A stretch of 64,000 nucleotides of DNA from Ceratodon purpureus (Eukaryota; Streptophyta; Bryopsida; Pseudoditrichales; Ditrichaceae): contig CM026426.1 of NCBI GenBank assembly GCA_014871385.1, positions 67,603,692 through 67,667,691 on the forward strand. The letters run 5' to 3'. The translations under genes were made by a program, and so were the position numbers. Numbering within the stretch: position 1 is the first letter of the stretch; each line of letters begins with the position of its first letter. Under the pieces are notes generated by a model. That model worked only from the letters and a program-made list of their open reading frames with translations, was not told the origin of the DNA and did no database searches. Positions 55,799 to 64,000 of the stretch are shown in pieces.

Positions 55799-56848
55799 AT
55801 GGAAGTAAATCAGGCCATGGATAGTGCATCGCCACAAATAGAGAATAGAGTGGCAACTCTTGCAGATCTTCAAGCTCTTATGAATAGTGTACGGGAGGAG
55901 ATTGCATTTCTTGGCAATCCAAGTAAAGATTCTCAAATTGATCCAGTGACTGAAGAAGCTAGACGTGAAATTCACAGCCTACAACAAGAGCTTGTTCGAT
56001 TAAGAGAAACAAGACATGTATCACCTACGACCCTGATGGACAATTCAAGGACTAGTACAAAAGAACCAAAAGCAAGTATGCCAGACAAGTTTGATGGAAC
56101 AAGAACCAATTTCCGAGGTTTTGTGCAACAAGTACGACTTTATCTACGCCTATATCCTTCTCGTTATCCAGATGGATTTACTCAAGTTGCGTTCATAGGT
56201 ACTTTTTTATCAGGAAATGCTCGCTCTTGGTTTGCTCCGTTATTGGAAAAGGATTCTCCAATACTGTACAACCTAGAGGCTTTTATGGAAAGATTTACCG
56301 CTGCGTTTGGAGATAGCGATCGAGAAGGAGTGGCTGAAAGAAAGATACAAAATCTGCGACAAGGATCACGTTCTGCTGCAATCTATGCGGCAGAATTCCA
56401 ACAACTTACTTGTGATCTTGATTGGAACGATAAGGCGTTCATGACACGATTTCGTTATGGACTGAGAGATGATGTCAAGAACTTGTTGATCACTATGCCT
56501 AAGGTGAATACTTTAGAAGAACTTATATCTCAGGCAATTATTTGTGACAACCGCCTTTTTGAATTACGACAAGAAAAACGATCAGGCTGGAGGAATGATG
56601 GAGCATTTGCTGCATTTTCAAAAGGTCAAGAAAATCGCTCTACAGGTGCTGAACCTATGCAAATTGATGCGGTACGTTTTAAACCCCTCACAGGTGAAGA
56701 AAGGAAGCGACGGTTTGAACAAAATTTGTGCTTATATTGTGGAGAGGCGGGACATATAGCAACAACTTGTTCGAAGAAACAGAAGCCTCAAACGACAAGA
56801 CTAAGGAATACAAACATACAGGAAAACGAGGACGCCCAGCCACATTAG
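55799..56848 (+). CDS. gag: Gag polyprotein of the Gypsy element
   Basis: 349 codons from ATG 55799 (MEVNQAMDSASPQIENRVAT) to TAG. An N-terminal helical coiled segment (TEEARREIHSLQQELVRLRE) precedes the Retrotrans_gag core (MPDKFDGTRTNFRGFVQQVR, then NARSWFAPLLEKDSP and AFMERFTAAFGD). A single CCHC zinc knuckle (CLYCGEAGHIATTC, residues about 311-324) and a basic tail follow. It forms the virus-like particle and packages the RNA. The leader before the ATG is 362 bp with no upstream long ORF. Gag overlaps the pol frame, so a -1 frameshift or other mechanism must make Gag-Pol. Confidence 0.95.
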   Translation: MEVNQAMDSASPQIENRVATLADLQALMNSVREEIAFLGNPSKDSQIDPVTEEARREIHSLQQELVRLRETRHVSPTTLMDNSRTSTKEPKASMPDKFDGTRTNFRGFVQQVRLYLRLYPSRYPDGFTQVAFIGTFLSGNARSWFAPLLEKDSPILYNLEAFMERFTAAFGDSDREGVAERKIQNLRQGSRSAAIYAAEFQQLTCDLDWNDKAFMTRFRYGLRDDVKNLLITMPKVNTLEELISQAIICDNRLFELRQEKRSGWRNDGAFAAFSKGQENRSTGAEPMQIDAVRFKPLTGEERKRRFEQNLCLYCGEAGHIATTCSKKQKPQTTRLRNTNIQENEDAQPH

Positions 56849-59736
56849 GGTCTGTGCGGCTGGACATCTCAACATCCAAAATTAATCCAGGTCCCTTTCT
56901 CTCAGCTCAACCTTCAGATTGTTTTATGCTACCTTTACATCTTGGTATTCAAGAACTACAAGCCGATGCTTTATTAGACTCGGGTGCATCCGCTTGCTTT
57001 ATAGATGAAGAGTTTACCAAGCTTCACAATATTCCTCTTGTGAAAAAACCAAAGCCTGTCCATGTAGAAGTCATAGACGGACGACCATTGTCTTCAGGCA
57101 ATGTTATCCATGAAACCAAACCGTTGAAGGTACGTCTTGAAAACCATGAGAGCAACATTGTGTTTAATGTTATCAAGACCCCTTCATGTCCTGTCATTTT
57201 GGGACTATCTTGGCTTGCTAGATATAATCCATTAATAGATTGGAAGTTGCGGAAAGTGACATTTCCAACAAACTCCTTGAAGGTAGAATTTGCCAAGACA
57301 ATGTCTAGAAATAAACCTTTGTTTATAGGTGCAAGAGCTTTTATGAAGGAAGCCAAACACAATACACCTCTTGTCATCTTTGCAACTCCGACTTATCAAG
57401 ATGCGACTCCGACTTTTGGTATTCCGAAGCAGTATGAAGGATTCGAAGATGTCTTTGAAAAGAAGAATGCTGACATGCTGCCACAACATCGACCCTACGA
57501 CTGTGCTATAAACCTTCATGAAGGAATGCAACCACCTTTTGGACCAATCTACAGCTTATCGCAAACAGAGTTGGCAGAATTGCGGAAGTACATTGACGAA
57601 AATCTAGCCAAGAATTTTATTCGTCACTCAAAGTCGCCAGCTGGAGCACCGATCTTGTTCGTGAAGAAGAAGGATGGCTCTCTGCGGATGTGCGTGGACT
57701 ATCGAGGACTCAATAAGGTAACTAAGAAAAATCGTTATCCGTTACCTTTGATTTCTGGTCTTTTGGAGCAGCTTGGGCGTGCAAAGATCTTTACGAAAAT
57801 TGATCTCAGGGGAGCTTACAACCTTGTACAAATCAAGGAAGGAGACGAGTGGAAGACAACTTTCCGTACAAGGTATGGTCATTTTGAGTATAACGTCATG
57901 CCCTTTGGTCTTACCAATGCTCCGGCTGTTTTTCAACATATGATGAATGACATCTTTCGGGAGTACCTTGACGACTTTGTTGTCATCTATCTGGATGACA
58001 TTCTGATATTTTCGAAGAACGAAGAAGAGCACAAGAAGCATGTTTGTTTGGTCCTTGAGAAACTACGAGAACGAGGACTCTACGCCAAGTTGGAAAAATG
58101 TCTATTCCACCAAACCGAGATGGAGTTTCTAGGGTTCATTGCAACTACAGATGGTTTGAAGATGGACCCGAAGAAGGTGGAAGCAATTGTATCCTGGGAG
58201 GTTCCGAAGACGGTTAGAGACGTGCAATGTTTTCTTGGCTTTGCTAACTTCTATCGGATCTTCATCAAGAATTATTCTCGAATAGCTGCTCCACTCACTC
58301 GGTTGACTTGTAAGGACAAGCTTGAATGGGGACCTCAAGCAGAAAAGGCATTCCAAGATCTTAAGACGACGTTTACTATGGCTCCAATCTTGGTACACCC
58401 TGACTTTGCAAAGGCCTTCTATTTGGAGACCGATGCTTCTGATTTTGCTTTGGGAGCTGTACTTTCACAGATGAACGTAGACGGTAAGCTCCATCCAGTT
58501 GCTTTTTATTCTCGGAAGTTCTCTGCCGCTGAAATCAACTACGAAATCTACGATAAGGAACTCCTTGCTATAGTGGATTCTTTCCAAGAGTGGCGACACT
58601 TTCTCGAAGGCGCTGCGCATCCGGTGACCGTATATACGGATCACAAGAATTTGGAGTACTTCATGTCGGCTCGAGTCCTGAATCGACGTCAAGCTCGGTG
58701 GAATATGTCGCTGTCACGATTTGACTTTGTTATTTTCTATCGGCCTGGGAAGCAACAAGGACTATCCGATGCATTATCGAGGAGATCATATCTCGTGCCT
58801 AAGGCTGGAGGAGCAGCGTTTGATCAACAATGCGTCACATTGTTGAAACCGGAGCATTTTAGAATTCGCGCTGCTGTCGTGCCAATTGATGCAGACTTCC
58901 TCAACCAGATACGTACTGCGACAATTGAAGATTCTGTAGCTCTTGAGATCAAGAAGCGTGCTGATAATGACAAGTTCAAGATGGAGGGAGATCTTTTGTA
59001 CTTTGAAGAGCGACTATATATTCCGAAAGGACCAACACGACTTCGAGTTCTCCAATCTCGCCACGACTTTCCTGCAGCAGGTCATTTTGGATACAACAAG
59101 ACATTAGAGCTTATTTCACGAGATTTTTGGTGGCCCCAAATGTGGAAAGATGTAAAAGAGTTTGTGATCTCTTGTGATATTTGTTCAAGGTCCAAGAATC
59201 CTCGGCATCGCCCCTATGGACTTCTGCAGCCATTACCTATTCCGCATCGACCATGGTCTTCAGTCTCCATGGACTTCATTACGGACCTGCCGCTTTCAAA
59301 CTCGTTTGACAGCATCTTTGTTGTAGTTGATCGGCTTACAAAGATGGCGCACTTTATTCCCTGCAAGAAGACATCGTCAAGTGAAGACACAGCAAGATTC
59401 TTTCTTGATAATATATATCGTTATCATGGTTTGCCAGATGATATTATATCGGATCGAGGAACTCAGTTTGTTTCCAAGTTCTGGAAATCTCTTTTTGAGA
59501 TATTAAAGGTGGATATCAAGCTTTCTTCGGCTTTTCATCCTCAAACCGACGGTCAGACAGAACGGGTGAATCAAGTCTTGGAGCAGTATCTACGTTGCAC
59601 CATCAACTATCAGCAAGACGATTGGATCGAGTATCTACCGTTTGCCGAGTTTGCCTACAACAACACCCTTCATGCGTCGACTCAACAAACACCGTTTTTG
59701 CCAATTATGGATACCATCCAAAACTCGATTTGTTAA
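56719..59736 (+). CDS. pol: Pol polyprotein of the Gypsy element: PR, RT, RNase H and most of integrase
   Basis: The frame is open from 56719 (TGA just upstream at 56716) in the -1 register to gag; counting residues from 56728, the order is as follows. The protease active site is LLDSGASACF (DSG about 84). RT has LRMCVDYRGLNKVT and YLDDILIFS (about 421). RNase H has ETDASDFALGAVL, YEIYDKELLAI and VYTDHKNLEYF. Integrase has an HHCC finger ending SCDICSRSK and a DD35E triad at Asp 849, Asp 909 and Glu 945. The heptamer AAATTTG at 56722-56728 is in phase for a -1 slip but would bypass the zinc knuckle. The frame ends at a premature TAA (59734) after a one-base loss in the T-run at 59695-59699. 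Confidence 0.95.
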   Translation, partial: TKFVLILWRGGTYSNNLFEETEASNDKTKEYKHTGKRGRPATLGSVRLDISTSKINPGPFLSAQPSDCFMLPLHLGIQELQADALLDSGASACFIDEEFTKLHNIPLVKKPKPVHVEVIDGRPLSSGNVIHETKPLKVRLENHESNIVFNVIKTPSCPVILGLSWLARYNPLIDWKLRKVTFPTNSLKVEFAKTMSRNKPLFIGARAFMKEAKHNTPLVIFATPTYQDATPTFGIPKQYEGFEDVFEKKNADMLPQHRPYDCAINLHEGMQPPFGPIYSLSQTELAELRKYIDENLAKNFIRHSKSPAGAPILFVKKKDGSLRMCVDYRGLNKVTKKNRYPLPLISGLLEQLGRAKIFTKIDLRGAYNLVQIKEGDEWKTTFRTRYGHFEYNVMPFGLTNAPAVFQHMMNDIFREYLDDFVVIYLDDILIFSKNEEEHKKHVCLVLEKLRERGLYAKLEKCLFHQTEMEFLGFIATTDGLKMDPKKVEAIVSWEVPKTVRDVQCFLGFANFYRIFIKNYSRIAAPLTRLTCKDKLEWGPQAEKAFQDLKTTFTMAPILVHPDFAKAFYLETDASDFALGAVLSQMNVDGKLHPVAFYSRKFSAAEINYEIYDKELLAIVDSFQEWRHFLEGAAHPVTVYTDHKNLEYFMSARVLNRRQARWNMSLSRFDFVIFYRPGKQQGLSDALSRRSYLVPKAGGAAFDQQCVTLLKPEHFRIRAAVVPIDADFLNQIRTATIEDSVALEIKKRADNDKFKMEGDLLYFEERLYIPKGPTRLRVLQSRHDFPAAGHFGYNKTLELISRDFWWPQMWKDVKEFVISCDICSRSKNPRHRPYGLLQPLPIPHRPWSSVSMDFITDLPLSNSFDSIFVVVDRLTKMAHFIPCKKTSSSEDTARFFLDNIYRYHGLPDDIISDRGTQFVSKFWKSLFEILKVDIKLSSAFHPQTDGQTERVNQVLEQYLRCTINYQQDDWIEYLPFAEFAYNNTLHASTQQTPFLPIMDTIQNSIC

Positions 59737-60323
59737 ATCCAGTGGCCAATAACAACCCGGCAGCAGAAGGCTTTGCGAAGCAGCTATCAGAACTTCAAGC
59801 TACGTTGAGATTTCAATTACAATCTGCTCAAGAATCTTACAAAGCGGCCGCAGATAAATTTCGGAATAAGGCACCTATTTTTAAGATTGGAGCTAAAGTA
59901 TGGCTTCTTCGACGGAATATTCAGACTAAACGACCGTGTGATAAATTGGACTACCGCAGATTAGGACCATTTGTTGTCCAGAAGCAAATCAATCCCGTGG
60001 CTTACCGTCTGGAATTACCAGCCGCTATGAAGGTACATCCAGTCTTTCATGTTTCTTTATTGGAACCTTATCGAGAATCGTCTTTTCCTGGAAGAGTGCA
60101 AAATCCGCCACCTAGCATTGAAATTGAGAACCACGAGGAATACGAGGTCGAAAAGGTGCTAGATTCACGACGAAGGTGGGGCAAGTTGGAGTATCTTGTT
60201 CATTGGTACGGCTATGATATTAATGAGCGAACGTGGGAGCCAGCCGAAAATCTTGCTAATGCGCCGCAAAAGGTACAGGAATCTCATCAACAATATCCTG
60301 ATAAACCGAAGCCATCTCGATGA
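59700..60323 (+). CDS. Integrase C-terminus with chromodomain (shifted frame)
   Basis: The continuation of integrase lies in a third register from about 59700 (FANYGYHPKLDLLNPVA) to TGA at 60323. It has the GPY/F-type module (YRRLGPFVVQKQINPVAYRL with VHPVFHVSLLEPY) and a chromodomain (EEYEVEKVLDSRRR, then LEYLVHWYGYDINERTWEP). Chromodomains of this class recognise histone marks and direct integration. The junction to pol is at the T5 run 59695-59699, where a sixth T would restore phase. This may be a real mutation, a recoding site or an assembly error. Confidence 0.9.
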   Translation, partial: ANYGYHPKLDLLNPVANNNPAAEGFAKQLSELQATLRFQLQSAQESYKAAADKFRNKAPIFKIGAKVWLLRRNIQTKRPCDKLDYRRLGPFVVQKQINPVAYRLELPAAMKVHPVFHVSLLEPYRESSFPGRVQNPPPSIEIENHEEYEVEKVLDSRRRWGKLEYLVHWYGYDINERTWEPAENLANAPQKVQESHQQYPDKPKPSR

Positions 60324-60458
60324 TAGCTTATTTCTCAAGTTTCTCCAGACATTAGTATAAAAGGAGGGGAGAACGCTACCAAAACTCATAGTTGATGTTA
60401 TTATTTTCTGTAAGCTAGAGCAGAGTTTATCCGAGTAGTCATAGTTTGGTCTACAGTC

Positions 60459-60812
60459 ATGGATAGTCAAGAGTTAGATACTATGCCAGTCATGTCATCT
60501 CAACCAACGAATTCACGTAGGCGATCCCGAGATGAAGAACCGCCTGTACCACAACGATGACGGAGGATACCAAGCAACCGATCGCTGGTGATTGTATTCG
60601 AGGTGGAGCCTGCTTTCAATGGTCTACCAGAAGGAGTGTTTGCTGGACAATTTCACAATGAAGACACGAAAGTTCATGCTTGGTCAGAAGTGGAAGGCGT
60701 AGGCCACTACCGTTGGCTTCAAGGACCAATGAACCACCTACCTCGTGAACAACAATTGGAGTTCATTGCAGACGTGATGCGACAAATCTTCATTTTTCTA
60801 CGATGGTATTGA
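60459..60812 (+). CDS. Extra small ORF between pol and 3' LTR, one in-frame TGA
   Basis: ATG 60459 opens 33 codons (MDSQELDTMPVMSSQPTNSR, then a basic Arg-rich end), TGA at 60558-60560, and then the same frame is open for 83 more codons (IVFEVEPAFNGLPEGVFAGQ, HYRWLQGPMNHLPREQQ) to TGA 60812. It occupies the position where some Gypsy elements carry env or accessory genes, but it has no signal peptide or membrane segment. A protein of about 117 residues is conceivable if the TGA is a mutation. Function unknown. Confidence 0.45.
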
Positions 60813-60848
60813 CCGGCAGCAAAACTGCTTCTCGGAGACCTCGAAGCT

Positions 60849-60862
60849 AGAAGGGGAGGTGA
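60849..60862 (+). other. Polypurine tract
   Basis: AGAAGGGGAGGTGA directly abuts the 3' LTR start, as expected for the plus-strand primer. Confidence 0.85.
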
Positions 60863-61277
60863 TGTCACAGACATACATTAGAAACTTCTAGAAGATTCTT
60901 CTAGAAGTTTCTTTGAAGATTCTATAGAATATTCTTAAAAGATTCCTTCAAGATTCTATTGGAAACTTCTAGAAGATTCTTAGAATATTCTTAGTATATT
61001 CCAATAGATTCTAGGAAGCTGCTTGAGAAGCTTCTTGGTTAGTAGAAGTTGTTTGAGAAGCGTCCTAGTTGGCAGAAGTAGCTCGAGAAGCTTCCTATCC
61101 AGTAGTATATATAAGAGTCGAGGCTAAAGGGTTCTTCAGTCTCGACAACGCATCTCTTGGAGCTCTAGCTCACCTCTCTTGGTGTTGTTCGTATACTCAT
61201 CTGATCAATCTAGTTCTTGTCTGTTTTCTCTAAACTTCTTGTTTAGATCTCTTGTCTGTATTTCCGTGTCCGTAACA
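60863..61277 (+). repeat. 3' LTR
   Basis: 415 bp, identical to the 5' LTR except A for G at position 7 (TGTCACAGAC). It includes the same heat-shock-type cluster and TATA. Confidence 0.95.
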
Positions 61278-61282
61278 CAGTA
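61278..61282. repeat. 5 bp target-site duplication (right)
   Basis: CAGTA matches 55017-55021. Confidence 0.9.
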
Positions 61283-61299
61283 GGGCGCTCGTAGTCAGA

Positions 61300-63321
61300 G
61301 GAATGATCTAGCTAAATGCGGTCTTGATCGTAGCGGATAGCGGCAACCTGAGGAAGCCGTTGATGGTGGCTGTGCAGCATTGGTAGGAGGTCAGGTGGAC
61401 GGAGTGGCGGCGGTGGCGAAATCGGGTTGGCGTACTGGTATGCCATTTCGCAGCAGGCGCCTACGAGGTCGGCCGACGTCTGAGGACCCTTCCTGAGAGT
61501 TCATGGTCGGCTCTGCCGGGGCAGGTTGGACCGAAGCACTAACTGAACCTGGAAACCTGTCGCCGCTGGTGCGGTCACGAAGCTTGGTGCCAGCCGAAAG
61601 GTGATCTGCTGGGTCGGTGACGGGCGTACCTTCATGGCTCTCGTCCATGGTGTCGTTACTAGAAGAAACGATAGCGAGGCCGATCACCTCCTCGCGGTCA
61701 GGGAACCAGTAGGAGAGGACGGCATCAATGACTGGAGTACCTTGCAGCCGGCGTTTGCTTGGGGCCTGTGAGTGAATATAAATGAGATGGCGACGTAGGT
61801 TACCTAAAACATAGTGCAACCGGTCGAACCGTTCCTGTCATGCTCCAGCTTCCTCGGCCTCGAAAATGTGCTCCAGCAAATTGTTACTGACGAAGAAGAG
61901 CCGTTGCTTGAAACCTATGGCGTCCCCTAAGGCCTGCAGCCTGGTCTGGTAGTCGGCAGTGAGAGTCGATGTCCCGTTCCCGTCATGTAGATGGGTGGAC
62001 TCACAAAGTCCATACTTGGTGAACTTCCGCTGGAAGCCACGTGGAGTGCGGTGGCCTACCAAGTCAGCACCTGTCTCAAAACCCAAAGCTTCCCAAATCA
62101 CGAACGGTGAGATCTCCACTGGTTTCTCCCTGACCATAGAACGGATACTGTCTCCAGAGTCGGCTGCTGCACGTCGGGTACCACGATTAATGGGCTCCGA
62201 GTACTCAAACTCCTCTATGAAATCCAAAATCACTCTTATTAGGATGTGGGCCAGGAAAAATGATAGAAGACATCTAAGCTAGTCAACCTTGCCCAATCAT
62301 CGTCATGCAGAGCTATCCAGAATCCTTAGTGTGTGTAGGGCTCAAACACAACCTCCCAGCGTCGATTAGGGTTACGATGGACACAAATGCGTTTAAGGAG
62401 GCGGGAGTCGACTGCTGTAACCTTACGCTTGGTGCCTTGCTGGTGACTAGAAGTGGTCGGGTCCTGCCTTCTAGTAGTCAGTGGACTCCGCTCCGGTGAA
62501 TTGGGAGTGTTGGCAGTAACCGGTGCGGGTGTCTGTAACTCCATCCCCTCAGGGTTGGGGGTCGGATGCGGATAGTTGGGGCCGGCCTCATCCATCAACT
62601 CCGGATTGCCGACTATCTGTACTGCACCCCTTGAAAAATAGCGCTCCAAGGTCCCGAATTTGCCTTGGCGTCGGCAATGACAGCTGCGGCGGTATCGCCT
62701 GTGTTGGTCCTTGGTGGGTATGGGAATATTGGTGGCCCGCGGGCTGAAAACCTTAGCACAATACTCCGGGAATTCCAGGCTATCGAAATCGCTGTCGGTG
62801 CTGGATGATTGCCGCAGGTCATCTCCAAGCGCCTGAAAATTAGTGAAACACTGCTGGCTGGAACGAGCAAACTGGCCCAACAAGGGCACAGTCACGGGCT
62901 GAGCATGGTGACTAGTATGAACAAAATGGCAGGGGGTAGACAGTGGAATTAACGAAGGCCGAGCCCACAGGGGCAAGGAGGAAACCCTATCAATCTCAAC
63001 ACTAATCACTTTGTCCTTGACACGATAAGACAAGCCACTCGAAACCATAGGGAGACTGACCAGGGGGGTAGAAGTAAAATACAGCAAAAACTGCGGACTC
63101 TTGAACACCGGAACAGAGGAAAAAACACCAAGACCAGCCGAAGGCTGCTGACCTGAATGGATAGCGTCGTTGAGCCGTTGTCCGAGGGTGGGTGTGTGTG
63201 TGGAGGCGAGCCCGTTCACTGCCAAAGTTGTAGCTCCCGAGCCTTGCAACATAGGACAAAAATCGTGGGACTGGGAATGCCGATAGAGAGATGGCGGAGC
63301 GGAAGCAGTGCGATGGTGCAA
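61300..63321 (-). pseudogene. Gag-like protein of the minus-strand element, proximal part
   Basis: Minus ORFs 63321-62326, 62233-61838 and 61819-61391 follow each other with short breaks and read as one protein. The first is Ser/Pro/Thr-rich with a basic stretch (RRYRRSCHCRRQGKFGTLER) and ends RRWEVVFEPYTH. The second has a compact block (ISPFVIWEALGFETGADLVG, GFKQRLFFVSNNLLEHIFEA). The third carries RLQGTPVIDAVLSYWFPDRE and a Pro-rich tail. Order and composition suggest a gag-type or capsid-like protein, but no zinc knuckle or Pol is present. This is inference. The distal part continues at 53909-54860 on the other side of the Gypsy insertion. Confidence 0.4.
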
Positions 63322-63474
63322 CTGAGGTCGCTGTGGGGGACGCGGAGCAGTGGCAGCGAAAATAGGAACGATGTCTCGCGGGGGCTGTCGCCAAAGATCA
63401 AGAAGAGCATCCGCGGAAAGAGCAACGGAAGAGGAGAGACAGGGCCTCGGAGGGAGGGAAGGTAGTACTAACCA

Positions 63475-63816
63475 TTACCCTACAAGTAGGGGAGTAGACG
63501 AGGATGTAGGGCCGAGGGGTAGACGCTGTGAGCTTCCAGGAAGATAAGGGCAAGGGAGAAGGGGCCGATCTGTGAGTGAAGGGCTAGCGGTGGAAGGCGC
63601 AACCAGATCTAAGCTGAGTTCAACTACGTAGCACCCAACATCCACAATGGGTGTGGTGAAAGCCACGGTGTGGGCTTGGTATAGACTCGAGGTGGTGTTG
63701 GAAACCTGCAGGTTTGACTCTGGATCGGCCCTGATGAGGTCAGCTGAGCTTGCCATGGCCGGAGTAGAAAAGTTTGAGATGTTGGGTTGAAGAAGAGAGT
63801 CATCAGTGGGATTCAA
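63475..63816 (-). CDS. N-terminal ORF of the minus-strand element
   Basis: ATG at 63816 (MNPTDDSLLQPNISNFSTPA) opens 113 codons rich in Ser/Thr/Pro to 63475. It begins 20 bp downstream (minus sense) of a TGGCGCC primer-site-like sequence, so it is likely the first gag codons. It is separated from the 63321 ORF by a frame change. Confidence 0.4.
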   Translation of the reverse strand: MNPTDDSLLQPNISNFSTPAMASSADLIRADPESNLQVSNTTSSLYQAHTVAFTTPIVDVGCYVVELSLDLVAPSTASPSLTDRPLLPCPYLPGSSQRLPLGPTSSSTPLLVG

Positions 63817-63835
63817 ACTCTTAAATGCTCAGCCT

Positions 63836-63847
63836 CCGCCGGCGCCA
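63836..63847 (-). other. Candidate primer-binding site of the minus-strand element
   Basis: TGGCGCCGGCGG on the minus strand follows CCATCCAACG. TGGCGCC is the start of a common plant Gypsy primer site. It would place an LTR at 63848 onward, running off the window. Confidence 0.35.
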
Positions 63848-64000
63848 CGTTGGATGGTTGCTCATCAGCAGTTGTGGATAGTCCACATGGCAGTTGTTTA
63901 GGGCTGATAGTGACTAATTGGTTTGCGGAGTAAAAACGGTACGGTTTAAGCTTGTTAATGTTGACTATGATGGGGTCAGGCTTAAAATGGGCCTGTGTTA

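Larger units (their letters stand above)
55022..61277 (+). mobile_element. Complete Ty3/Gypsy chromovirus
   Basis: This 6,256 bp element has 415 bp LTRs (TGTCAC...GTAACA) that differ at only one base, and a perfect 5 bp duplication, so it is young. Order: 5' LTR, self-priming-type primer site, 360 bp leader, gag, pol (protease, RT, RNase H, integrase, chromodomain), a small extra ORF, polypurine tract, 3' LTR. Pol is in the -1 frame to gag, and integrase is split by a one-base shift in a T-run. The chromodomain places it among chromoviruses. The predicted 11-nt self-priming site suggests affinity to the Tf1/sushi group, known from fungi and vertebrates; that placement needs an RT tree. It interrupts the minus-strand gag-like element. 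Confidence 0.95.

Noticed and set aside
1-64000. Alternative genetic code with TAG as an amino acid
   Set aside because: TAG, TGA and TAA all occur as interrupting stops, while Gypsy pol is clean over about 1,000 codons.
1-64000. tRNA, rRNA or CRISPR loci
   Set aside because: Reading for B-box-like motifs, cloverleaf arms and regularly spaced repeats gave no convincing candidate. The regular repeats present are minisatellites without unique spacers.

Overview
This is eukaryotic nuclear DNA. It holds spliced reading frames, TATA boxes, LTR retrotransposons, hAT-family DNA transposons and large amounts of decayed coding sequence. The element mix points to a large, repeat-rich plant-lineage genome: a chromodomain Ty3/Gypsy element, Ty1/copia gag debris, two different hAT transposases and a Ptta/En/Spm-like (CACTA) protein. 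A streptophyte alga such as Chara would fit, but that is inference and not proven by the sequence. I see no bacterial operons, CRISPR arrays, rRNA or tRNA genes. Almost every long frame carries in-frame stops or one-base shifts, so most coding features are pseudogenes or parts of mobile elements.

Layout. 1-7.1 kb: decayed plus-strand coiled-coil proteins and a spliced, broken FCP1/NIF-type (HAD) phosphatase-like gene. 8.3-11 kb: a minus-strand multi-exon coiled-coil gene. 12.7-13.7 kb: a gag-like remnant. 14-19 kb: mostly empty. 19.3-20 kb: Ty1/copia gag debris. 22,689-32,422: a 9.7 kb hAT-type element with CAGGGTTGT termini and a 7/8-matching 8 bp target duplication. It carries a hAT transposase, a protein-kinase-like gene and a coiled-coil RING-H2 gene, with G/C-rich minisatellites (core GCTCGCGCCCCCC) after each gene. 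The element sits inside a HECT-type ubiquitin-ligase-like gene and separates the catalytic-cysteine tail from the rest. 35-38 kb and 45-46.7 kb: pieces of En/Spm-type transposon proteins around a 1.4 kb pyrimidine tract. 39-44 kb: tandem repeats and a minus-strand gag-like pseudogene. 49-51.2 kb: a second, different hAT transposase pseudogene. 51.7-52.7 kb: a second copy of the kinase 3' end, its minisatellite and the right terminus of the 9.7 kb element. 53.9-63.8 kb: minus-strand gag-like sequence split by a complete, recent Ty3/Gypsy chromovirus (55,022-61,277).

The chromovirus is the best preserved unit. Its 415 bp LTRs differ at one base and are flanked by a perfect 5 bp duplication (cagta). 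It encodes Gag, protease, RT, RNase H, integrase and a C-terminal chromodomain. Its U3 is packed with perfect heat-shock-element pentamers. Its primer-binding site is an exact 11-nt complement of the predicted 5' end of its own transcript, as in the self-primed Tf1/sushi group. The gag-pol frame change and a one-base shift in a T-run inside integrase are its only obvious breaks.

The two most interesting systems are the cargo-carrying hAT element with gene-specific 3' arrays, and the apparently self-primed, heat-element-bearing chromovirus.
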